DNA from: Alloalcanivorax mobilis
GTDB lineage: Bacteria > Pseudomonadota > Gammaproteobacteria > Pseudomonadales > Alcanivoracaceae
Assembly: GCF_002864685.1 (NCBI RefSeq)
Contig: NZ_NMQZ01000012.1
Location: forward strand, 54,490 to 118,489
Reading direction: 5' to 3'
Length of the DNA: 64,000 nt
Shown here: piece after piece, positions 16,052 through 25,170 of the stretch
How the letters are laid out: every line of letters starts with the position of its first letter
How positions within the stretch are numbered: position 1 is the first letter of the stretch
The notes under the pieces: generated by a model
Database searches by the model: none
What the model saw: only the letters and a program-made list of their open reading frames with translations
What the model was told of the DNA's origin: nothing
Translations under genes and position numbers: made by a program

Positions 16052-18508
16052 ATGCTAAGCCTGCTGGCCGTGCTGATACTGGTCGCCACGCTGATTTCCC
16101 TGTTTTACGCACAAGTCTCGCTGACCATCGGCAGTGTCGTGTTCGCCGTGGTCTGGCTGCTGTGCGGACTGCTGGCGCACTGGCTGTACAACCCGATTCT
16201 GCTGATCCTGCTGATCGGCGCCCTGGTGGTGCTGAACCACCCCGGGCTGCGGCGCAAACTGATCAGCAAACCGGTGTACGGCATGCTCGGCAAGATGATG
16301 CCGCCGATTGGCGACACCGAACGCGAAGCCATCGAGGCCGGGGCCACCTGGTTCGAGGCGGAGCTGTTCAGCGGCCAGCCGGACTGGGAAGATTTCTCCA
16401 AGGTCACCTTCACCCGCCTCACCGACGAGGAACAGGCGTTCATCGACAACGAAGTCGAAGAACTGTGCGGCATGCTCAACGAGTGGAAGATTTACCATGA
16501 GTTGCGCGATCTGCCCGAGGAAGTCTGGCAGTTCCTGAAGGACAAAGGCTTCTTCAGCCTGATCATTCCCAAGGAATACGGCGGCAAGGATTTCAGCCCC
16601 TACGCGCAGAGCCGGGTGATGAGCAAGATCGCCACCCGCTCACTGACCACGGCGGTCACCGCCATGGTCCCCAATTCCCTGGGCCCGGGCGAGTTGCTCG
16701 CCAAATACGGCACCGATGAACAGAAACAACGCTGGCTGCCGGGGCTGTCCGCCGGCACCGAGATCCCCTGCTTCGGCCTGACCGGCCCGGAAGCCGGCTC
16801 CGACGCCGGCGCCATCCCCGACAAGGGCGTGGTGTGCAAACAGACCGTGGACGGCGAAGAAGTGCTCGGCATGCGCCTGAACTTCGCCAAGCGCTGGATC
16901 ACCCTGGCGCCCATCGCCACCGTGGTCGGCCTGGCGTTCAAGCTTTATGACCCGGACCACCTGCTCGGCGACCAGGAAGAAATCGGCATCACCTGCGCGC
17001 TGCTGCCCGCCGACACCCCCGGGGTGGAAATCGGCCGGCGCCACAATCCCGGCGGTTCACCGTTCATGAACGGCCCGATCAACGGCGAGGACGTGTTCGT
17101 GCCCCTGGACGCCATCATTGGCGGGCCGGAGATGGCCGGCAAGGGCTGGCGCATGCTGATCGAGTGCCTGGGGGCCGGGCGCGGTGTGTCCCTGCCCTCG
17201 CTGGCCACCGCCAGCGGCGAGATCGGCTACCGCATGACCGGCGCCTTCGCCCGCATCCGCCGCCAGTTCAATGTGGCGATCGGCGACTTCGAGGGCGTTC
17301 AGGAACAAACCGCCGACGTGGCGGGCATTGCCTACACCCTGGAAGCCTACCGGCACCTGGTCACCCGGGGCCTGGAGGAAGGCACCATTTCGGTGGTCAC
17401 CGCCATGGCCAAGTACCACTCCACCGAACTGATGCGGATTCTGATCAACAAGGGCATGGACGTGGCCAGTGGCCGGGCCGTGCAAATGGGCCCGCGTAAC
17501 TTCATGGCCCTGCCCTACCAGTCGATTCCGGTGGCGATCACGGTGGAGGGCGCCAACGTGCTGGCCCGCTCGCTGATGATCTTCGGCCAGGGCGCGATGC
17601 GCTGCCATCCCTATCTGTACGACGAACTGCAGGCGATCCAGGACGAGGATCAGGAACGCGGCCTGGACACCTTCGATGGCCTGTTCTTCAAACACGCCGG
17701 GCACTCGCTGAGCAACATGAGCCGTGGCCTGGTGTTTGGCCTCACCGGCGGCCGCCTGGCCGGCCTGCCCGACAACGCGGACAGCTTCAGCGCGCCCTGG
17801 TATCGCCAGATCAGCCGCTATTCCGCGGTGCTGGCCAGCTTCGCCGACGTCGCCTTCGCCCTGCTCGGCGGCGACCTGAAACGTCGTGAAATGCTCTCCG
17901 CCCGGCTTGGCGACGTGCACAGCGAGCTGCTGATCGCCTGCGCGATCCTCAAGTTCCACGCCACCCTGCCCCGCGACGCCGCCAACGATGCCCACGCCGC
18001 CTATGCGCTGCACCGGGCCTTCAACCACGCCCACGACGCGCTGGACGACTTCAGCCGCAACTTCGGGCATTTCGGCATCGCCCGGGTTCTCAAGGGGTTG
18101 TTCTTCCCGATCGGCCGGCCGTGCCTGGCGCACCCGGCCAGCGACGATCTGGTGCGGGAACTGGGCGAGCAAATCATGTCGCCAACCAGCGTGCGCGACG
18201 CCCTGGCCGCCAACGCCTACCTGCCCCAGGACCCGGAAGACAACATCGGCCGGGTCGAGGTCACCTACAAGAAACTGCTGGAAGTGGAGACCGAATACCT
18301 GGCCTTCCTCAAGGCGGACGGCAAAGGCGAGCTCTCTGGCACCACCATCCGTGAGAAATTCGAAGACGCGGTGGCCAAGGGGGTGTTCCCGGCGGACAAA
18401 CTGGAAGCGGTGTTCGAATACGACGCCATGCGTTACGACTGCCTGCTCACCGACGCCTTCGACAAGGACCTCAAGGACGTGGACATGCACACCGCCCGGC
18501 CGATTTGA
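16052..18508 (+). CDS. fadE: Acyl-CoA dehydrogenase FadE
   Basis: Membrane-associated flavoenzyme for the first step of fatty-acid beta-oxidation. At 818 residues it matches the long FadE type (E. coli 814). Two N-terminal hydrophobic segments (1-65) precede the dehydrogenase fold: IIPKEYGGKDFSPYAQS near 175, CFGLTGPEAGSDAG near 240 and MNGPINGEDVFVPLD near 342, plus the FadE-specific C-terminal helical domain. A strong SD (AAAGGAGAGG) precedes the ATG. Single gene; a GACGC heptamer array starts 3 bases after the stop. Confidence 0.96.
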   Translation: MLSLLAVLILVATLISLFYAQVSLTIGSVVFAVVWLLCGLLAHWLYNPILLILLIGALVVLNHPGLRRKLISKPVYGMLGKMMPPIGDTEREAIEAGATWFEAELFSGQPDWEDFSKVTFTRLTDEEQAFIDNEVEELCGMLNEWKIYHELRDLPEEVWQFLKDKGFFSLIIPKEYGGKDFSPYAQSRVMSKIATRSLTTAVTAMVPNSLGPGELLAKYGTDEQKQRWLPGLSAGTEIPCFGLTGPEAGSDAGAIPDKGVVCKQTVDGEEVLGMRLNFAKRWITLAPIATVVGLAFKLYDPDHLLGDQEEIGITCALLPADTPGVEIGRRHNPGGSPFMNGPINGEDVFVPLDAIIGGPEMAGKGWRMLIECLGAGRGVSLPSLATASGEIGYRMTGAFARIRRQFNVAIGDFEGVQEQTADVAGIAYTLEAYRHLVTRGLEEGTISVVTAMAKYHSTELMRILINKGMDVASGRAVQMGPRNFMALPYQSIPVAITVEGANVLARSLMIFGQGAMRCHPYLYDELQAIQDEDQERGLDTFDGLFFKHAGHSLSNMSRGLVFGLTGGRLAGLPDNADSFSAPWYRQISRYSAVLASFADVAFALLGGDLKRREMLSARLGDVHSELLIACAILKFHATLPRDAANDAHAAYALHRAFNHAHDALDDFSRNFGHFGIARVLKGLFFPIGRPCLAHPASDDLVRELGEQIMSPTSVRDALAANAYLPQDPEDNIGRVEVTYKKLLEVETEYLAFLKADGKGELSGTTIREKFEDAVAKGVFPADKLEAVFEYDAMRYDCLLTDAFDKDLKDVDMHTARPI

Positions 18509-18510
18509 TT

Positions 18511-18675
18511 GGACGCTGGACGCTGGACGCTAGACGCTAGACGCCGGACGCCGGACGCTAAAACCCCATCCGGAGAGCGTTGCGGCGTTGCAACAGAGAG
18601 TTGCGTAGCCGCAAGGCCCATCAGACCAGGGTTTTGACTTTAAGCGTCTGGCGTCTGGCGTCTGGCGTCCGGCGC
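18511..18675. repeat. Heptamer inverted-repeat element, GGACGCT type
   Basis: Left arm 18511-18560: seven GGACGCT/TAGACGC/GGACGCC units ending ACGCTAAAACCCC. Right inner boundary GGGTTTTGACTTTAAGCGTC leads to GGCGTCT units at 18643-18675. The spacer of about 80 bases contains TTGCGTAGCCGCAAGG, shared with the element at 12893. Confidence 0.9.
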
Positions 18676-18695
18676 CCCCCCATATCGCGTCTTTT

Positions 18696-18724
18696 TTGAC
18701 CATCCCATCCCACTCCCGTGAAAT
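18696..18724 (+). promoter_or_regulatory. Possible sigma-70 promoter of minCDE
   Basis: TTGACC (18696-18701) and TGAAAT (18719-18724) are 17 bp apart, about 125 bases before the minC start. The -10 box is weak, and no transcript evidence exists here. Confidence 0.35.
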
Positions 18725-18849
18725 TTAACAAACACCGGACGGCGCGCGGCTTTCGCCGCCTGTCGGTTTCGACTAGGCTTTCCCCGTTCCGCCCCGGCGG
18801 GCCGGTGTGCCCTGCCCGGGCGTCAACCCACATCAAAAAAGACTCCATA

Positions 18850-19575
18850 ATGACGGTGGCATTCGAGGAAAAGTCGGTTCTGGAATTCAAGGGCCGCATG
18901 TTGATGATGACGGTCCTGAATCTGAAAAGCCTGGACCCCAACGCCCTGCACCAGCAGGTCAGCCAGCGTCTTGAACAGGACGGCCGCTGGCTCCGTGACG
19001 CGCCGGTGGTGGTGGACGTCAGCAACCCGGAAGAGATCAGCCAGGTGGAGCTGATGAGCGCGGTGGACACCCTGCGCGGGCTGGGCGTTAACCTGGTGGC
19101 GCTGGCGCGCAACGAGGTGCTCGACAGCGACACCGCCCTGATGCTGGGCCTGGGCAGCATCAGCCTGAGCGGCGGCCGCGATGTGCCGCGCGCCGACACC
19201 CCCGCGCCCGGCGCCGGCGAAGGCCATGGCGAGGACGCCTCCACCGGGCGCACCGGCACCCTGGTGGTCGACCAGCCGGTGCGCTCCGGCCAGCAAATCT
19301 ACAGCCACGGCGACCTGATCGTGCTGGCGCCGGTGAGCACCGGCGCCGAACTGATGGCCGAAGGGCACATTCACGTTTACAGCAAGCTGCGCGGCCGCGC
19401 CCTGGCCGGCGTGCGCGGCGACACCGATGCGCGCATCTTCTGCCAGGATCTGGACGCCGAACTGGTGTCCATCGCCGGCCATTACCGGGTCGCCGAGGGC
19501 CTGCCGGACGACCACCGCCGCAAAGCCGTGCACATCACCCTGGACGGCGACGCGATGCGCTTCACCGGTCTTTAA
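18850..19575 (+). CDS. minC: Septum site-determining protein MinC
   Basis: Inhibitor of FtsZ polymerisation that acts with MinD at the membrane to block polar division. 241 residues: an N-terminal FtsZ-binding domain (VLEFKGRMLMMTVLNL onward), a Gly/Ala/Asp-rich linker at about 115-138, and the C-terminal beta-helix (DQPVRSGQQIYSHGDLIVLAPVSTGAEL... HIHVYSKLRGRALAG) that binds MinD. The ATG at 18850 gives MTVAFEEKSVLEF. It is first of a minC-minD-minE operon. Confidence 0.96.
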   Translation: MTVAFEEKSVLEFKGRMLMMTVLNLKSLDPNALHQQVSQRLEQDGRWLRDAPVVVDVSNPEEISQVELMSAVDTLRGLGVNLVALARNEVLDSDTALMLGLGSISLSGGRDVPRADTPAPGAGEGHGEDASTGRTGTLVVDQPVRSGQQIYSHGDLIVLAPVSTGAELMAEGHIHVYSKLRGRALAGVRGDTDARIFCQDLDAELVSIAGHYRVAEGLPDDHRRKAVHITLDGDAMRFTGL

Positions 19576-19640
19576 CGTCTGCCGGACACCTGGCCAGACT
19601 CCACTTACACAGCAAGCAAGGATTTCGAGGAGATGAGATC

Positions 19641-20456
19641 GTGACAAAAATCGTGGTCGTGACATCCGGCAAGGGCGGCGTGGGCAAAACCACTACCAGC
19701 GCGGCCATAGCCACCGGTCTGGCTATGCGTGGTTATAAAACCACGGTGATCGATTTCGACGTGGGCCTGCGGAATCTGGATCTGATCATGGGCTGTGAGC
19801 GGCGCGTGGTGTACGACCTGGTCAACGTGATCAACGGCGACTCCAACCTCAAGCAGGCCCTGATCAAGGACAAAAGAGTCGACGATCTGTTCATCCTGCC
19901 TGCCTCGCAAACCCGCGACAAAGACGCCCTGACCCTGGAAGGCGTGGAAAAGGTTTTGCAAGGCCTGATCGAGCTGGGCATGGATTACGTGATCTGCGAC
20001 AGCCCGGCGGGCATCGAGAAAGGCGCGCTCACCGCCGCCTATTTCGCCGACGAAGCGATCGTGGTCACCAACCCGGAAGTCTCCAGCGTGCGTGACTCGG
20101 ACCGTATTCTGGGCATTCTCTCCAGCAAAACCCGCAAAGCGGAACGGGGCGAAGGCGACATTCCCGCCCGGCTGTTGCTGACCCGCTATTCACCGCAACG
20201 GGTGGAGCGCGGCGAGATGCTGTCGGTGGAAGACGTGCAGGACATTCTCGCCATCGAACTGCTCGGCGTGATTCCGGAATCCCAGGCGGTGCTCAACGCC
20301 AGCAACTCCGGCGCACCGGTGATCCTGGAAGGCGAATCCGACGCCGGCCAGGCCTACGAAGACGCGGTCGGTCGCTTTCTTGGCGAAGACCGGGCACACC
20401 GTTTCCTGACCGCCAACAAGAAAAGCCTGTTCGGGCGTCTGTTTGGAGGTCAGTGA
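19641..20456 (+). CDS. minD: Septum site-determining ATPase MinD
   Basis: Membrane-cycling ATPase that recruits MinC and is displaced by MinE. 271 residues, GTG start. The deviant Walker [12 protein letters not shown] (9-19) has the signature Lys11 and Lys16; [10 protein letters not shown] and [11 protein letters not shown] are the switch regions; the C-terminal amphipathic membrane helix [11 protein letters not shown] is intact. A good SD (GAGGAGATGAG) precedes the start, 65 bases after minC. Confidence 0.98.
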   Translation: MTKIVVVTSGKGGVGKTTTSAAIATGLAMRGYKTTVIDFDVGLRNLDLIMGCERRVVYDLVNVINGDSNLKQALIKDKRVDDLFILPASQTRDKDALTLEGVEKVLQGLIELGMDYVICDSPAGIEKGALTAAYFADEAIVVTNPEVSSVRDSDRILGILSSKTRKAERGEGDIPARLLLTRYSPQRVERGEMLSVEDVQDILAIELLGVIPESQAVLNASNSGAPVILEGESDAGQAYEDAVGRFLGEDRAHRFLTANKKSLFGRLFGGQ

Positions 20457-20728
20457 TGGGCATTTTCAGCTACCTGCTACCCAAGAAAAACAGCTCCGCT
20501 TCGGTGGCCAAGGAACGCCTGCAGATCATCGTGGCCCGCGAACGCTCCACCCGCGGCGGCCCGGACTACCTGCCCCAGCTTCAGGAAGAACTGCTGGCGG
20601 TGGTGCGCAAGTACGTGCCGGTGGATCAGGACGCGGTAATGGTGCAGGTGGACCGGGAATCCGGCTGTGAGATTCTGGAGTTGAACATCACCCTGCCCGA
20701 ACACGAGGAGCAGGGCCGGCAAGCCTGA
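20456..20728 (+). CDS. minE: Cell division topological specificity factor MinE
   Basis: Small partner of MinD that stimulates its ATPase and drives pole-to-pole oscillation. 90 residues. The N-terminal membrane-binding segment [11 protein letters not shown] and the MinD-contact helix [14 protein letters not shown] are clear, followed by the dimerisation domain. Its ATG overlaps the minD stop by one base (TGATG), with GGAGGT as SD inside the minD end, so translation is coupled. Confidence 0.97.
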   Translation: MGIFSYLLPKKNSSASVAKERLQIIVARERSTRGGPDYLPQLQEELLAVVRKYVPVDQDAVMVQVDRESGCEILELNITLPEHEEQGRQA

Positions 20729-20940
20729 GGGCGCACCCGACGAGGCCGCCACCGTACAGAAAACGGCGGCGGCACCGCTGAACTGAAATCAAGCCGGGAG
20801 CCCGGTTCCATCCCTGGAACCTGGAGATCAATCAGGCTTCGGAGGGGTCGCAGAACGATCACCTGAAGGGGGCCCGCCGGAAGCAAAGAATACTGTTCTT
20901 ATGGACAGTAAGTCAAGGACGGCTGCGCCGCTGTAAACAA
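20729..20940. other. Intergenic region after minE
   Basis: No gene seen. A short perfect hairpin GGTTCCA-TCCC-TGGAACC lies near 20803-20821, but no T-run follows it, so I cannot call it a terminator. GC composition is like the flanks. Confidence 0.5.
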
Positions 20941-21112
20941 GTTGAAGGTTGGAAGCTGCAGTTAAAAGTTAAAGGTTAAAAGTTGAACGCGCCGCAAGCC
21001 CGAGCGAAATGGACCACCGTGCCCGCGTTCATGACGTAGGCGTGGCGATATCCTCTCAGCGGGCACGGCTTGGGCCCGCGTTTTAACTTTCAACTTTTAA
21101 CCTTCAACTTCT
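20941..21112. repeat. Heptamer inverted-repeat element, AAAGTTA type
   Basis: Left arm 20941-20988 mixes GTTGAAG, GGAAGCT and AAAGTTA words and is followed by a GC-rich spacer with GCGGGCACGG. The right arm at 21080-21112 is TTTTAACTTTCAACTTTTAACC and continues with TTCAACTT, the inverted partner. It ends 9 bases before the bdhA stop. Confidence 0.85.
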
Positions 21113-21120
21113 TTCCGCTT

Positions 21121-21900
21121 TCAATGCATATTCCACCCATGGCTGACGGTGATCGCCTGGCCGGTCAGGGCTTTGGAGGGGAAAGCGGCGAGGTCGATGG
21201 CCAGTTGGGTGATGTCCTCGACGGTGGTGAACTCGCCGTCCACGGTGTTTTTCAGCATCACGTTGCGGACCACCTCCTCCTCGGTCATACCCAGTTCCCG
21301 GGCCTGCTCGGGAATCTGTTTCTCCACCAGCGGGGTGCGCACGAAGCCCGGGCAGATGATGTTGCTGTGCACGTTGTGGCCGGCGCCCTCTTTGGCCACC
21401 GAGCGGCACAGGCCGAGCAAGGCGTGCTTGGCCGCCACGTAGGGGGATTTCAGCGGTGACGCCTCCAGGGAATGCACCGACCCCATAAACAGCATCAGGC
21501 CACCGTTGCCGGCGTACATGCGTTTCAGCGCCGCCCGGGTCAGCAGAAAAGCGCCGTCCAGGTGCACGCCCACCACCCGGCGCCAGTCCGCGTAGTCGAG
21601 TTTGTCGATCGGGTCGATATGCTGGACACCGGCGTTGGCGAAGGCGATGTCGAGAACGCCCCACTGATCGATGACCGCCTGCACGCCCTGCTCCACCGCC
21701 TGCTCATCGGTAACATCCATGGTCAACGCCATGGCCTCACCGCCAGCGGCGCGAATCGCCTGGGCGGCTTGCTCTGCGTTATCGCCGTCCAGGTCGGCCA
21801 CCGCCACCCGGGCACCTTCACGGGCGTAGCCTTCGGCCACCGCGCGGCCGATGCCCCGGCCGGCGCCGGTAATCAATGCAACACGCTGCTGCAAACGCAT
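21121..21900 (-). CDS. bdhA: D-3-hydroxybutyrate dehydrogenase (SDR family)
   Basis: NAD-dependent short-chain dehydrogenase converting 3-hydroxybutyrate to acetoacetate; 259 residues. Cofactor loop TGAGRGIG (11-18), Asp36 after beta2 for NAD preference, NAG motif (FANAG, 87-91), and catalytic Ser141, Tyr154 and Lys158. The tail with NIICPGFVRTPLVEKQIPEQA is characteristic of 3-hydroxybutyrate dehydrogenases. It follows livM in the same direction, which suggests the transporter feeds carboxylic or hydroxy acids into this step (inference). Confidence 0.9.
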   Translation of the reverse strand: MRLQQRVALITGAGRGIGRAVAEGYAREGARVAVADLDGDNAEQAAQAIRAAGGEAMALTMDVTDEQAVEQGVQAVIDQWGVLDIAFANAGVQHIDPIDKLDYADWRRVVGVHLDGAFLLTRAALKRMYAGNGGLMLFMGSVHSLEASPLKSPYVAAKHALLGLCRSVAKEGAGHNVHSNIICPGFVRTPLVEKQIPEQARELGMTEEEVVRNVMLKNTVDGEFTTVEDITQLAIDLAAFPSKALTGQAITVSHGWNMH

Positions 21901-21951
21901 GGGGAACTCCTCGGATTACCAACCATAGAACCAATGGACGCCACGCATCGC

Positions 21952-23112
21952 TCAGGCAGCGGGCTTGCGGCGTTGCGACCAGATGCGAAGCTGGCCAACG
22001 ATGCCGGTGGGGAAGAAATACACGCTCAGCACGAACAACACGCCAAACCACAACAGCCAGCGATCCGGAGCGACCAGCTCCGCCATGACCCCACCCTCCG
22101 GCACCTGGGCGGCGAACAGCCGCAGCAGATCCTGCAGGTAATTCTGGGCGAGCAGGAACAACGCCACCCCCACCACCGATCCATACAGGGTACCCATGCC
22201 GCCGATCACGCACATCAGCAAAATGAACACCATCAGTTGAAAGTCGAGGGTGTTTTCCGGGTTCACATAGCGGTTGATCAACGCGAACATCACCCCCGCC
22301 AGGGTCGCCAGCACCGCCGAGACAATCACCGCCGCGGTGCGGTAGAACACGGTCCGGTAACCCAGCGCCTGGGCGCGGAACTCGTTTTCGCGAATCGCCT
22401 GCAACACCCGACCGAACGGCGAGTTGACCATGCGCAACAGGAACAGGAAGACCAGCAGCGAGACCACGAACGCCACGTAGTACATCAATTCGCGGCCGCT
22501 GAAACGCACCTTGAACACGGATTCGCGCAGCACCTCGCCAAGATTGCCCGGCTCCGTGAACAGGCCGCTCAGAAAGGTCACGATGCTGAAGCCGCGCAGC
22601 TCACCGTCGAACGGGCGGAACGCCGGGCCCAACTCCCGGGGCACGCGCACGCGCAGGCCGTCTTCCCCGCCGGTGATGTTATAGAGCTGGGTGGCCAGGC
22701 TCAGAAACGCGAACGCCACCGCCAGTGTCACCAGGGCGAAGAAGATCGCCTTGACCCGCAGCGACAGCAGCCCGAGCAGCAGTGAGAGCACCACACTGAG
22801 CGCGATCGCCCCGGCCAGCCCGACCAGAATGGCGGTGAAATTATTGCCCATGGCGTCGGTGGCGATCGCCATGCCATAGGCGCCAATGCCAAAAAACATG
22901 GTGTGAGCGAACGAAACGATGTGGGTATAGCCCAGCATCAAATCGTAAGACGCCACCACCACGATAAACACGCAGATCATGCCCAGGGTGGAAAACGCCC
23001 GGGTGCCATCGAACAGAAACGGCCCCAATGCCAGGCACACCAGGATCACCAGCAGAATCGCGGTGAGCGGACGGCTGCGCGGCGTGTCGCCGGAAAAAAT
23101 CGCATTCAACAT
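21952..23112 (-). CDS. livM: Branched-chain-amino-acid-type ABC transporter permease LivM
   Basis: Second permease of a HAAT-family ABC importer, 386 residues with about ten hydrophobic helices. The typical LivM blocks GYTHIVSFAHTMFFGIGAY and NSPFGRVLQAIRENEFRAQALGY (the loop that contacts the ATPase) are present. An SD-like GAGGG precedes the ATG at 23110-23112, 11 bases after the livH stop. An unusual loop at about 195-225 (PRELGPAFRPFDGELRG) lies between helices. Confidence 0.9.
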   Translation of the reverse strand: MLNAIFSGDTPRSRPLTAILLVILVCLALGPFLFDGTRAFSTLGMICVFIVVVASYDLMLGYTHIVSFAHTMFFGIGAYGMAIATDAMGNNFTAILVGLAGAIALSVVLSLLLGLLSLRVKAIFFALVTLAVAFAFLSLATQLYNITGGEDGLRVRVPRELGPAFRPFDGELRGFSIVTFLSGLFTEPGNLGEVLRESVFKVRFSGRELMYYVAFVVSLLVFLFLLRMVNSPFGRVLQAIRENEFRAQALGYRTVFYRTAAVIVSAVLATLAGVMFALINRYVNPENTLDFQLMVFILLMCVIGGMGTLYGSVVGVALFLLAQNYLQDLLRLFAAQVPEGGVMAELVAPDRWLLWFGVLFVLSVYFFPTGIVGQLRIWSQRRKPAA

Positions 23113-23123
23113 CGCTTTTGCCC

Positions 23124-24215
23124 TCACACCTTGATCACGGGGATCAGCCCCTGGGGGCGCCACATCAGAACGCCCACCATCAGCCCGACCGTGGCCACCG
23201 CCGCCAGCCGCGGCTCCAGAAAGCCCACGTAGAGATTGATCAGGCCCACCAGAATGGCGCCGTAGAAACAGCCCTTGATGGAACCCAGGCCGCCCAGAAT
23301 GATCACCACGATCACCGAGATCATCAGCTCATCGCCCATGTGCGCGGTGATGATCTCGCGGTACATCGCCCACATGGCGCCACCCAGGCCGGCCAGCGCG
23401 GAGCCGGCCACGAACACGCCGAGAAACAGCAGGCGGATGCGATAACCGTGCACTTCCACCATTTCCCGGTCTTCGACACCGGCGCGGATCAGCACCCCGA
23501 CGCGGGTGCGATCAATCACCCAGGTCATCAGGCCGTACACGGCCAGCCCCAACAGCACCGCGATCAAACGGTATTTTTCCAAGGCGATGCCACCGATCAG
23601 GGGAATCGCATCGCTGACGATAAAGGCACCGCGCAACGCGTCCGGACGCGGTACCGGAATCTCGTTGGGGCCCCAGATCACCTGGATCAGCTCCAGCAGG
23701 ATGATCGAGCCGCCCACGGTGACCAGAATCTGCTTGAGGTGATCGCCGTACACCGGCTTGATCACCAGACGCTCGAACAGCAGCCCGACCAGCCCGGCCA
23801 CCGCCAGCGCGAACCCCAGCGCCGGTAAAATAGCGACCAGATTGACCAGCAGGGAGCTGTCTCCGGAATAGCCGTTCAACCACACGGTAAGCACCGTGGC
23901 ACCGGCGAAGGCGCCCAACGAAATGAAAGCGCCGTGGGCCAGATTCAGCACGTTCATCAAACCGAACGTCAACGTCATGCCCGACGCCATCAGAAACACC
24001 ATGGCGCCCATCGCCAGGCCGCTGATGGTGAGCACCGCCCAGGTGGTCGGGTTAATCATAAACAACGGCACCAGCATCATCAGTGCCAGCAAAAACAGGT
24101 GTGGCTTCTCTTCGCGGAACGCGGCAAAGCGGGCACGCGGCCCTTTCCCCAGCGCCTTCCACGGCCTTTCGCGCCTCGCGCTTTTATTGTCCAATGTCTT
24201 CTCGAGAGCGGACAT
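23124..24215 (-). CDS. livH: Branched-chain-amino-acid-type ABC transporter permease LivH
   Basis: First permease of the importer; 363 residues, longer than E. coli LivH (308) because of a charged N-terminal extension of about 35 residues. The core has GLMNVLNLAHGAFISLGAFAGA and the ATPase-contact loop ALGYR-equivalent EVHGYRIRLLFLGVF. It is separated from livF by a 229-base palindromic insertion, while livH and livM are 11 bases apart. Confidence 0.9.
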   Translation of the reverse strand: MSALEKTLDNKSARRERPWKALGKGPRARFAAFREEKPHLFLLALMMLVPLFMINPTTWAVLTISGLAMGAMVFLMASGMTLTFGLMNVLNLAHGAFISLGAFAGATVLTVWLNGYSGDSSLLVNLVAILPALGFALAVAGLVGLLFERLVIKPVYGDHLKQILVTVGGSIILLELIQVIWGPNEIPVPRPDALRGAFIVSDAIPLIGGIALEKYRLIAVLLGLAVYGLMTWVIDRTRVGVLIRAGVEDREMVEVHGYRIRLLFLGVFVAGSALAGLGGAMWAMYREIITAHMGDELMISVIVVIILGGLGSIKGCFYGAILVGLINLYVGFLEPRLAAVATVGLMVGVLMWRPQGLIPVIKV

Positions 24216-24232
24216 CCTGGTGTTCTCCTTAT

Positions 24233-24412
24233 TGGGGCCTGTTCACACTCATTTTGATGGTCGCGCCGGAGGCCCTTCGGGTTGCGCCCCAAAGCGGGCC
24301 AGGCGGTGTTGCTCGTCGTTCATTTAGCATGCTAAACCTCCCTCCTCGCGCCTTGCCTGGCCCGCTTTGGGGCGGCAACGCGGCCATCTAAATTAGTGTG
24401 AACAGGCCCTAA
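24233..24412. mobile_element. Palindromic MITE-like element inside the liv gene cluster
   Basis: About 180 bp forming one large imperfect palindrome. The ends GGGCCTGTTCACACT (from 24236) and its complement AGTGTGAACAGGCCC (to 24409) match perfectly, an inner block GCCCCAAAGCGGGCCAGGC pairs with GCCTGGCCCGCTTTGGGGC, and the centre is TTTAGCATGCTAAA. The left arm has an extra small hairpin (GGAGGCCCTTCGGG). No open frame. It lies between livF and livH, where an operon would normally be tight. TA occurs just outside both ends, a possible target duplication. Confidence 0.8.
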
Positions 24413-24444
24413 CGCGGCCGGCGCCGCCAACCCGTTGACGATCA

Positions 24445-25170
24445 TTACTGGTGTTCGCCCAGCCCCAACCCGAGCAATTCGTGCTGCTGTTCTTCGTTGT
24501 CGGCGAGGTCCGCCATGCTGCCGCGATGCACGATCTTGCCGTCGCTCATCACCGCCACGGACTGCCCCAGCCGCCGGGAAAAATTAAAGTTCTGTTCCAC
24601 CAGCAAAATCGACACGTTCTGGGATTTAAGTTGCTCGAAGGCGTCCGCCAGATCGTTAATGATGGCCGGTGCCAGCCCCTTGGTGGGCTCGTCCACCAGC
24701 AGCAATTCACGGGGTTCGATTACCGCGCGGGCAATCGCCAGCATCTGCTTCTGGCCACCGGAGAGGTTGCCCGCGGGTCGATCCCAGAATTTCTTGATCG
24801 GCGGAAACAGATCGAAAATCCAGTTCAGCCGCTGCTCGTCCATGCGCCCGGACACCGCCGCCAGCACCATGTTTTCACGCACCGTGAGCATGCTGAAAAT
24901 GCCCATGCTTTCCGGCACGAAAGCAATCCCCTGGCGGGCGATGCGCGGGGTCGGCTGGCCGGTGATCGGCTCGCCGCGAAAACGCACCTCGCCGGCGGTG
25001 ACCGTGGTCAGGCCCATGATGGTTCGCAAGGTGGTGCTCTTGCCGGCGCCGTTGCGACCCAGCAGCACGGTCAGCTCGCCGGCGGGCACTTCAAGATCCA
25101 CGCCGTGCAGAATGTGGTACTGGTCGATGTCGGCGCTGACCCCGGATAGGGTGAGAATGGCGTCACTCAT
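24445..25170 (-). CDS. livF: ABC transporter ATP-binding protein LivF
   Basis: ATPase subunit of the HAAT importer, 241 residues. Walker A GRNGAGKST (38-46), ABC signature LSGGQKQ (136-142), Walker B RELLLVDEPTKGLAP near 155, and the H-loop-equivalent Gln in LLVEQNFNF as usual for LivF. Its ATG overlaps the livG stop by four bases. Confidence 0.93.
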   Translation of the reverse strand: MSDAILTLSGVSADIDQYHILHGVDLEVPAGELTVLLGRNGAGKSTTLRTIMGLTTVTAGEVRFRGEPITGQPTPRIARQGIAFVPESMGIFSMLTVRENMVLAAVSGRMDEQRLNWIFDLFPPIKKFWDRPAGNLSGGQKQMLAIARAVIEPRELLLVDEPTKGLAPAIINDLADAFEQLKSQNVSILLVEQNFNFSRRLGQSVAVMSDGKIVHRGSMADLADNEEQQHELLGLGLGEHQ

